Assembly (NCBI GenBank): GCA_019245115.1 | Contig: JAFARZ010000363.1 | Span: forward strand, 1-52,298 | Reading direction: 5' to 3' | From: Streptosporangiaceae bacterium | GTDB lineage: Bacteria > Actinomycetota > Actinomycetes > Streptosporangiales > Streptosporangiaceae | DNA: 52,298 nucleotides | Shown: positions 39,463 to 46,093 of the stretch, one piece after another | Position numbering within the stretch: the first letter of the stretch is position 1 | Layout of the letters: each line of letters opens with the position of its first letter | The notes under the pieces: generated by a model | Databases searched by the model: none | Told to the model about the DNA's origin: nothing | Seen by the model: the letters and a program-made list of their open reading frames with translations, nothing else | Translations under genes and position numbers: made by a program

Positions 39463-39759
39463 ATGACGACCGTGACCGGGCGCGCCGCAAACTGGCGCTC
39501 GGCAGGTGCATGCCTGAACGCCGATCCGGACCTCTTCTTCCCGATATCCATGACCGGGCGGGCCATGGAACAGATCGCGAAGGCCAAATCGATCTGTGCC
39601 CAGTGCGCGGTGCGGCGGCAGTGCCTCGAGTTCGCGCAAACCCACGACCCGATCTACGGGATCTGGGGCGGGACCACGCCGGAGGACCGGCAGCGGGTGC
39701 GCCGCCGGGAGCAGCGCGCGGCCCGCGCGGCGGCGAGGACCGGCCTCAGCCTCACCTGA
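39463..39759 (+). CDS. WhiB-family iron-sulfur transcription factor
   Basis: This protein of 98 residues carries the four conserved cysteines C17, C45, C48 and C54 (GACLNADPDLFFP; SICAQCAVRRQC), the GIWGGTT turn and a basic C-terminus (RQRVRRREQRAARAAARTG). WhiB proteins bind a 4Fe-4S cluster, sense redox or nitric oxide and act with the primary sigma factor. ATG 39463 follows GAGGAAG; the longer frame from 39409 has no homology support. The subgroup is not assigned. Confidence 0.93.
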   Translation: MTTVTGRAANWRSAGACLNADPDLFFPISMTGRAMEQIAKAKSICAQCAVRRQCLEFAQTHDPIYGIWGGTTPEDRQRVRRREQRAARAAARTGLSLT

Positions 39760-39771
39760 CCAGGCCGGCCC

Positions 39772-39796
39772 GTTTCATCACTGGCGTCACGGGTAG
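39772..39796 (+). promoter_or_regulatory. Stress-type promoter GTTT-N15-GGGTAG, leaderless
   Basis: GTTT (39772-39775) and GGGTAG (39791-39796) are 15 bases apart, and the ATG of the SDR gene follows nine bases later at 39806 with no ribosome-binding site. It is one of the clearest sites in the window. Confidence 0.62.
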
Positions 39797-39805
39797 CCGG
39801 GCCCC

Positions 39806-40714
39806 ATGACACAGACGGTTGCCATCACCGGGGCCAGCGCGGGTATCGGGCGCGCGACGGCCCGGATGTTCGGGGCCCGCGGAGCGCGGGTCGGGCTGAT
39901 CGCCCGCGGCGAAGAGGGGCTGCGCGGCGCGGCCGAGGATGTGACCGCGGCGGGCGGCACCGCGCACGCGGTGAGCACGGATGTCTCCGACTTCGGCCAG
40001 GTGGACGCGGCGGCCAGCGAGATCGAGGCGGTACTCGGGCCGCTCGACATCTGGGTCAACGTGGCTTTCACCTCCGTGTTCGCGCCGTTCACGGAGATCG
40101 CTCCGGATGAGTACCGGCGGGTCACCGAGGTCACGTACCTGGGGTACGTGTACGGCACGATGGCGGCGCTGAAACGGATGCGGCCACGGGACCGGGGCGT
40201 GATCGTCCAGGTCGGCTCGGCGCTGGGGGAGCGCAGCATCCCGCTGCAGTCCGCGTACTGCGGCGCCAAGCATGGCATCAACGGCTTCACGTCCTCGTTG
40301 CGCTGCGAACTGATGCACGAGCGGTCCGGGGTGCGGGTCACGGTGGTGCAGATGCCGGCCGTGAACACGCCACAGTTCTCCTGGGTGCGATCACGGCTGC
40401 CGCGGCATCCGCAGCCGGTGCCGCCCATCTATCAGCCGGAAGTCGCCGCGCGCGGGGTGCTCCGGGCCGCCGATCGCCCGGGACGCCGCGAGTACCTGGT
40501 CGGGGCCAGCACCAAGGCCACCGTGCTGGCCAACCGCGTCATCCCCGGGCTGCTGGACCGCTATCTGGCCAAGACCGGCTACAAGTCACAGCAGACCGAG
40601 CAGCCCGAGTCCCCGGACCGGCCAGACAACCTCTGGCAGCCCCAGGACGAACGCACCGACTACGGAGCGCACGGCGAGTTCGACGAGAAGGCTCATCCGC
40701 GGGGCAGTTCATGA
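39806..40714 (+). CDS. Short-chain dehydrogenase/reductase with hydrophilic tail
   Basis: This protein of 302 residues carries the NAD(P) motif GASAGIG (about 9-15), the catalytic YCGAK pair (Tyr-x3-Lys) and Ser in VQVGSALGERS. The usual NNAG is replaced by NVAF. The C-terminal 50 residues are hydrophilic and charged (QQTEQPESPDRPDNLWQPQD). The substrate is unknown; this form is common in actinomycete stress regulons. The start is leaderless from the GGGTAG box. Its stop overlaps the ATG of the UDP-glucose dehydrogenase gene (ATGA). Confidence 0.92.
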   Translation: MTQTVAITGASAGIGRATARMFGARGARVGLIARGEEGLRGAAEDVTAAGGTAHAVSTDVSDFGQVDAAASEIEAVLGPLDIWVNVAFTSVFAPFTEIAPDEYRRVTEVTYLGYVYGTMAALKRMRPRDRGVIVQVGSALGERSIPLQSAYCGAKHGINGFTSSLRCELMHERSGVRVTVVQMPAVNTPQFSWVRSRLPRHPQPVPPIYQPEVAARGVLRAADRPGRREYLVGASTKATVLANRVIPGLLDRYLAKTGYKSQQTEQPESPDRPDNLWQPQDERTDYGAHGEFDEKAHPRGSS

Positions 40715-42450
40715 AGCTGACCGTATTCGGCCTGGGCTACCTGGGCACGGTGCACGCGGCCTGCATGGCGCAGGCCGGCTTCCGGGTGCTGGGGGTCGAC
40801 ACGGACGCCGCGCGCGTCGACGCGCTACGCGCCGGTCGGCCGGGAATCCATGAGCCAGGACTCAACGACATGCTGCGGCGGGGAATGGCCAACGGACGGC
40901 TGGCCTTCACCACCTCTTATGCCGAGGCGGCGGAGTTCGGCGACGTGCACTTCATCTGCGTGGGCACGCCGCAGCGCCAGGACGGCTCGGCGGGCGCGGA
41001 GCTCGGCCAGCTGGAGAGCTGCCTCGATACCCTCGCGCCGCTGCTCACCGCGGACAGCCTGGTGGTCGGGAAGTCGACGGTTCCGGTGGGAACGGCGACG
41101 CGGCTCGCCGAGCGCTGCCAGCCAGCCGAGCTGGCGTGGAACCCCGAGTTCCTCAGAGAAGGCCATGCCGTGGCCGACACCGTGGCGCCGGACCGGATCG
41201 TGGCCGGGGTCCGGACGCCACGCCCAGGATCGTCTCACGCCGAGAAGATCCTGCGGGAGGTGTACGCGGTCCAGATCGACGCGGGCGTGCCGTTCGTGGT
41301 GACCGATCTGGCCACGGCAGAGCTGGTCAAGCTCACCGCCAACAGCTTCCTGGCCACGAAGATCTCGTTCATCAACATGGCCGCGCGGATCTGCGAGGAG
41401 GTCGGGGCGGACGCGCCGCTCCTGGCGCGGGCACTTGGCTACGACCCGCGGATCGGCAGTGCGTGGCTCGGCCCGGGTCTGGGCTTCGGCGGCGGCTGCC
41501 TGCCCAAGGACATCAGATCCTTCGGTCAGCAGGCGGCCGAGCTGGGGGTGCCTGAGGCGGCCGCATTGCTGCACGCGGTCGACGGGATAAATACCGGCTG
41601 CCGGGAGCGGATGGTCGGTCTGGCCCGGTCCCTGGCCGGAGGCTCGCTGGACGGCGCCGCCGTGGCGGCGCTCGGCCTGGCCTTCAAACCGGGCACCGAC
41701 GACATCCGGGACTCTCCGGCGATAGCGGTGACGGCGGAACTGGTGCGGGCGGGCGCCGTCGTGTCCGCCTACGATCCCGCCGCGATGGGGCGCGCTCGCG
41801 AGCAGTACCCGCGGATCCGCTACGCGGACTCGGTGCTCGACGCGGCCCGCGGGGCCGACGTGCTGCTCGTGCTCACCGAATGGCCCGAGTTCCGGACCGC
41901 CGACCCGGACCAGGTCGGCGCCGCGGTGGCTCGGCGGAACGTCGCCGACGGGCGGCACGCCCTGGATCCGGCGCGCTGGACCGCCGCGGGGTGGCGCTAC
42001 CGCGCCCTCGGCCGCCCTGATCCCCTGGTCTTACCGGCACTGGTCTTACCGGCGCCGCCCGTCGCCGGCCCGGCCATCGCCGATCCAGCGCTCCATGCGG
42101 GCCAGCAGCTCATCGGTGTCGACCGGCTTGGTGACGTAGTCACTGGCGCCCGCCGCGAGGCTCTTCTCCCGGTCGCCTGGCATGGCGCGCGCCGTGACCG
42201 CGATGATCGGCAGCGTCGCGAAATCGGGCATCTGGCGGATGGCGGTCATCGTGACGTAGCCGTCCATCTCCGGCATCATCACGTCCATCAGGATGAGGTC
42301 GATATCGCCGGCGGCGAGCAGCGTCTCGATGCCCTTGCGGCCGTTCGCGGCCTGGATCACCGTCATGCCGGCCAGCTCGAGCGTGCTGGTGATGGCGAAC
42401 ACGTTGCGTGCGTCATCGTCGATGACCAGCGCCCGTTTGCCGCGCAGTGA
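40711..42450 (+). CDS. ugd: UDP-glucose 6-dehydrogenase with aberrant C-terminal readthrough
   Basis: The first about 435 residues are a complete UDP-glucose/GDP-mannose dehydrogenase: GLGYLGTVHAACMAQAGF at the NAD site, VGKSTVPVGTAT, the catalytic-cysteine motif GFGGGCLPKD, LGLAFKPGTDDIRDSPA and the family's usual ending (LDPARWTAAGWRYRALGRP). It oxidises UDP-glucose to UDP-glucuronate for polysaccharides or exopolymers. Family members normally stop about here. In this sequence the frame runs on for about 140 low-similarity residues to 42450, antisense to the receiver domain of the convergent kinase gene. A TGA lies in another frame directly after GRP, so a one-base change may have removed the stop. 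Confidence 0.9.
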   Translation: MKLTVFGLGYLGTVHAACMAQAGFRVLGVDTDAARVDALRAGRPGIHEPGLNDMLRRGMANGRLAFTTSYAEAAEFGDVHFICVGTPQRQDGSAGAELGQLESCLDTLAPLLTADSLVVGKSTVPVGTATRLAERCQPAELAWNPEFLREGHAVADTVAPDRIVAGVRTPRPGSSHAEKILREVYAVQIDAGVPFVVTDLATAELVKLTANSFLATKISFINMAARICEEVGADAPLLARALGYDPRIGSAWLGPGLGFGGGCLPKDIRSFGQQAAELGVPEAAALLHAVDGINTGCRERMVGLARSLAGGSLDGAAVAALGLAFKPGTDDIRDSPAIAVTAELVRAGAVVSAYDPAAMGRAREQYPRIRYADSVLDAARGADVLLVLTEWPEFRTADPDQVGAAVARRNVADGRHALDPARWTAAGWRYRALGRPDPLVLPALVLPAPPVAGPAIADPALHAGQQLIGVDRLGDVVTGARREALLPVAWHGARRDRDDRQRREIGHLADGGHRDVAVHLRHHHVHQDEVDIAGGEQRLDALAAVRGLDHRHAGQLERAGDGEHVACVIVDDQRPFAAQ

Positions 42451-45400
42451 CTCATGCCCGTCCGCGGCGACGCCGCGGGACGGGGCCTCGGCTGCCTCGC
42501 TGATCAGCGGGGGGACCTGCTCCGGCTGAGCCGCGGACAGATGCAGCGTGATCCGCTCACGCAACTCGTCCAGTGACGGCAGCAGCTCCAGTGCTCCGCT
42601 ACCGAACCGCAGCCGGGCCAGCCGGGACTGCGCGCTGTCGAACTTCTCCCTGGTGTGGGCCAGCACGGGGATAGTGCCGAGGTCGGGGTCGTCCTGGATC
42701 TGCTCGAGGAACGCGAACGCCGACGCGTCGGCCAGGCCGAGGTCGAGAACGACGCACTGATGCGAGGTGTGACGCAGCGCGTCGATCGCCTGTTCCGGGT
42801 CTTCCGCGGTAGCGACATGCACCGGGCCGTGAATGCCGGCCAGGTCGGAGACCGCGCTGTAGGCCAGCAGCGTCAGCAGGCCGCCACGGGCTCCCTCGAC
42901 CACGAGCAGCCGGCGAGCGGCCGCCGCCCCGTCCTCCGGTGCGCCCGCGAACATCTGCACGGCGTGCTCGGCGGGGTTTTCCTCGCCGTGGCGGTCAAGT
43001 ACCACGATATCGGCGAGTTCGGTCCCGACGGGGGCCGCGGTCCGGCCGACGGCGCCGGAGTCGTAGCTGACCTCGTCCTGAGCCACCTGACTGATCGCTT
43101 CCCGCATCGCGCCGGGCAGCTCACTCGGCAGGTACATGGTAAACGTGCTGCCGCGGGCTAGCTCGCTTTCGGCGGTGATGTCGGCGCCGAGCTGGGTGCC
43201 GACCTCGCGGGCGATCGACAGGCCGAGACCGGTTCCGCCGTAGCGGCGGCTCAGCGTGCCGTCGCCCTGCTGGAACGCGCCGAATATCGTGCTGAGGTTC
43301 TCGGGGGCGATGCCGATTCCGGTGTCCGCGACGGAGAACGCGAGAATCGCGCTGCCTTCGGATGTCCGGCGGCCGGTCAAGCCGACCCGGAGCGTCACGC
43401 CACCGCGTTCAGTAAATTTGACAGCATTTGACAACAGGTTGCCAAGCACTTGCCGCAGCCGCTGCCGGTCGGTGAAGAGTTCCCGCGGCGCGTCTGAATC
43501 CGCGTCAACGGCGAACTCCAGCCCCTTCTCCGCGGTGAGCGGCTGGAACGTCGCCTGGATATCGTCGAGCAAGTCGCGGAGCGCGAACCGCTCGGCGTGG
43601 ATGTCCATCCGGCCCGCCTCGACCTTGGACAGGTCGAGGATGTCGTTGATGAGCTGTAGCAGGTCCGACCCGGCGGAGTGAATGACCCGCGCGTACTCGA
43701 CCTGCTTGGCGGTGAGGTTGCGGCCGGGGTTCTGGGCCAGCAGCCGGGCCAGGATAAGCAGGCTGTTCAGTGGTGTCCGCAGCTCATGCGACATGTTGGC
43801 CAGGAACTGCGACTTGTATTTCGAGGCGAGGGCGAGCTGCTGGGCACGTTCCTCGATCTCCTGCCGGGCGTGTTCGATCTCGGCGTTCTTCGCCTCGATG
43901 TCACGATTCTGCGTGGCCAGCAGCGCCGCCTTGTCTTCCAGCTCGGCGTTGGAGCGCTGTAGCTCTTCCTGCTGGGCCTGCAGCTCCTCGGACCGCGTCT
44001 GCAGCTCGGCGGTGAGCCGCTGGGACTGATCGAGCAGCGCGTCGGTGCGGGCGTTGGCGATGATCGTGTTGACGTTGACGCCGAGCGACTCGGTGAGCTG
44101 CTCGAGGAACGCGGTTTCCACCGCGCTGAACGGGCGGAACGAGCCGAGCTCGATGACGCCCAGCACCTGGTCCTCGAACAGGATGGGAAGGATGGCCAGG
44201 CTGGCCGGGCTGGCCTCGCCCAGCCCGGAGGAGACCCTGATGTATCCCTCGGGGATGTCCTCCACCACGATGGGCCGCTTGCTGCGGGCCACCTGGCCGA
44301 TCAGCGACTGGCCGATGCGGTACTGGATGGGGGCGTCCCGGTCGGCCCGCAGGCCGTAGCCGGCGATCAGCCGGAGCCGGGTGCCTGGCTCGCCCTGCGG
44401 TCCCTCGGCGTCCGCGTCGGACTCGGCCAGGAAGAACGTGCCGTGCTGGGCGCCCACCAGCGGGGCCAGCTCATCCATGATCATCTCGGCGACCACGGCC
44501 AGGTCCCGGTGGCCCTGCATCATGCCGCCGAGCTGGGCCAGGTTCGTCTTGAGCCAGTCCTGCTCCTGGTTCGCGCGGATGGTCTCGCGCAGGGACTGGA
44601 CCATCGCGTTGACGTTGTCCTTGAGCTCGGCGACCTCGCCGCGGGCCTCGACGGAGATGGACCTGGTCAGGTCGCCGGAGGCGACCGCGCTGGTCACCTC
44701 CGCGATGGCGCGCACCTGCCGGGTCAGGTTCCCGGCCAGCTCGTTCACGTTCTCGGTCAGCCGCTTCCAGGTCCCGGAAACGCCTTCCACCTCGGCCTGG
44801 CCGCCCAGGCGGCCCTCCCGGCCCACCTCGCGGGCCACCCGGGTGACCTCGGCCGCGAACGATGAAAGCTGGTCGACCATCGTGTTGATGGTCGTCTTCA
44901 GCTCCAGGATCTCGCCGCGCGCGTTGACGTCGATCTTCTTGGACAGGTCGCCCTGTGCGACGGCGGTGGTGACCTGGGCGATGTTTCGGACCTGGCTGGT
45001 CAGGTTGTCCGCCATCGAGTTGACGTTGTCGGTCAGGTCCTTCCACGTCCCGGCCACGCCCTTGACGTCGGCCTGGCCGCCCAGACGACCCTCGGTGCCC
45101 ACCTCGCGGGCCACCCGGGTCACCTCGTCGGCGAACGCGGACAGCGTGCCCACCATCGTGTTGATGGTCTGCGCCAGGGCGGCGACCTCGCCCTTCGCCT
45201 CGACGGTGATCGTCTGGGTCAGGTCGCCGCGGGCCACCGCGGTCGCCACCAGGGCGATCGACCGGACCTGCGCGGTCAGGTTGGAGGCCATCACGTTGAC
45301 GTTGTCGGTCAGGTCCTTCCACGTCCCGGACACACCGCGGACCCCGGCCTGGCCGCCCAGGTTGCCCTCGGTGCCCACCTCGCGGGCCACCCGGGTCACC

Positions 45401-45867
45401 TCGTCGGCGAACGCGGAAAGCTGGTCGACCATCGTGTTGATGGTCTCCTTCAGCTCCAGGATCTCGCCGCGCGCGTCGACCCGGATCTTCTGGCTCAGGT
45501 CGCCCTTCGCCACCGCGGTGGTGACCTGGGCGATGTTGCGGACCTGGCCGGTCAGGTTGTCGGCCATGGCGTTGACCGACTCGGTCAGATCCTTCCAGGT
45601 ACCCGACACGCCCGGCACGTACGCCTGGCCGCCCAGCTTGCCGTCGGTGCCGACCTCGCGGGCCACCCTGGTCACCTCGGAGGTAAACAGGTCGAGCTGA
45701 TCCGCCATCCCGTTGAAGACCGTCGCGATCTCGTCCATGAGGGGGTCGCCGGTTTCCTTCAGCCGCGTGCTGAAGTCGCCGCCGCGAACGGCGGTCAGCC
45801 CGGCCAGCAGTTGCTCCAGGCCCGATTTGTCCAGCCTCGGTCGGGTCTCCACCACATCGGACATCAA
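42046..45867 (-). CDS. Soluble HAMP-array hybrid histidine kinase with two receiver domains
   Basis: This protein of 1273 residues has no obvious membrane segment. Residues about 10-440 are a tandem array of HAMP domains built from 92-residue units (VARGDLTQ...INTMV then FADEVTRVAREVGTEG...GTWKDLT). A GAF domain (about 470-610) and a coiled coil (about 610-680) follow, then HisKA with MSHELRTPL (H694), a HATPase domain (NAVKFTERGG, DTGIGIAPENL, GGTGLGLSI), a degenerate receiver-like segment (about 975-1090) and a C-terminal receiver with phospho-acceptor D1195 in LILMDVMMPEMDG. The plan resembles fungal Nik1-type kinases. Signalling is probably cytosolic; the output is unknown. It is convergent with ugd and divergent from a PP2C gene. 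Confidence 0.93.
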   Translation of the reverse strand: MMSDVVETRPRLDKSGLEQLLAGLTAVRGGDFSTRLKETGDPLMDEIATVFNGMADQLDLFTSEVTRVAREVGTDGKLGGQAYVPGVSGTWKDLTESVNAMADNLTGQVRNIAQVTTAVAKGDLSQKIRVDARGEILELKETINTMVDQLSAFADEVTRVAREVGTEGNLGGQAGVRGVSGTWKDLTDNVNVMASNLTAQVRSIALVATAVARGDLTQTITVEAKGEVAALAQTINTMVGTLSAFADEVTRVAREVGTEGRLGGQADVKGVAGTWKDLTDNVNSMADNLTSQVRNIAQVTTAVAQGDLSKKIDVNARGEILELKTTINTMVDQLSSFAAEVTRVAREVGREGRLGGQAEVEGVSGTWKRLTENVNELAGNLTRQVRAIAEVTSAVASGDLTRSISVEARGEVAELKDNVNAMVQSLRETIRANQEQDWLKTNLAQLGGMMQGHRDLAVVAEMIMDELAPLVGAQHGTFFLAESDADAEGPQGEPGTRLRLIAGYGLRADRDAPIQYRIGQSLIGQVARSKRPIVVEDIPEGYIRVSSGLGEASPASLAILPILFEDQVLGVIELGSFRPFSAVETAFLEQLTESLGVNVNTIIANARTDALLDQSQRLTAELQTRSEELQAQQEELQRSNAELEDKAALLATQNRDIEAKNAEIEHARQEIEERAQQLALASKYKSQFLANMSHELRTPLNSLLILARLLAQNPGRNLTAKQVEYARVIHSAGSDLLQLINDILDLSKVEAGRMDIHAERFALRDLLDDIQATFQPLTAEKGLEFAVDADSDAPRELFTDRQRLRQVLGNLLSNAVKFTERGGVTLRVGLTGRRTSEGSAILAFSVADTGIGIAPENLSTIFGAFQQGDGTLSRRYGGTGLGLSIAREVGTQLGADITAESELARGSTFTMYLPSELPGAMREAISQVAQDEVSYDSGAVGRTAAPVGTELADIVVLDRHGEENPAEHAVQMFAGAPEDGAAAARRLLVVEGARGGLLTLLAYSAVSDLAGIHGPVHVATAEDPEQAIDALRHTSHQCVVLDLGLADASAFAFLEQIQDDPDLGTIPVLAHTREKFDSAQSRLARLRFGSGALELLPSLDELRERITLHLSAAQPEQVPPLISEAAEAPSRGVAADGHESLRGKRALVIDDDARNVFAITSTLELAGMTVIQAANGRKGIETLLAAGDIDLILMDVMMPEMDGYVTMTAIRQMPDFATLPIIAVTARAMPGDREKSLAAGASDYVTKPVDTDELLARMERWIGDGRAGDGRRR
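44560..45700 (-). repeat. 276-base direct repeats encoding the HAMP array
   Basis: The part of the kinase gene encoding the HAMP array consists of about four near-identical 276-base units, visible as repeated GTCAGGTTGTCCGCCAT- and GGTCAGGTCCTTCCACG-type strings. Such repeats can recombine and change the number of HAMP modules. Confidence 0.75.
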
Positions 45868-46081
45868 GGCCTCCGATCAGCGTGCCATCGGCACGCGGCG
45901 TGCTCGTCGGCGTTCACTGCGCTTCGCATTACTGTCCCAATGGTAGGCGGGTGATAACACTCACGGCAGCTCCGGCCACCGGAGCGCAACTATCATGACT
46001 CAGACGGGCTCCTCTGCTGGTTGAGTGCTTACCAGTTCAGCGTCCGCGAGTAAAAATTGTGCCAGGTGAAGCCGGAAGAGC

Positions 46082-46087
46082 GGGTAT
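46082..46087 (+). promoter_or_regulatory. Possible GGGTAT -10 box, leaderless, for the ANTAR-PP2C gene
   Basis: GGGTAT, an exact SigB/SigF-type -10 box, lies six bases before the GTG at 46094. No good GNNT -35 box lies at the right distance, so the call is tentative. The remainder of the divergent gap 45868-46081 shows nothing specific. Confidence 0.3.
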
Positions 46088-46093
46088 TACACA

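Noticed and set aside
44381..45700. Plus-strand frame of 439 codons with Ser/Arg repeats
   Set aside because: It is the antisense image of the HAMP repeats; its periodicity comes from the kinase gene.
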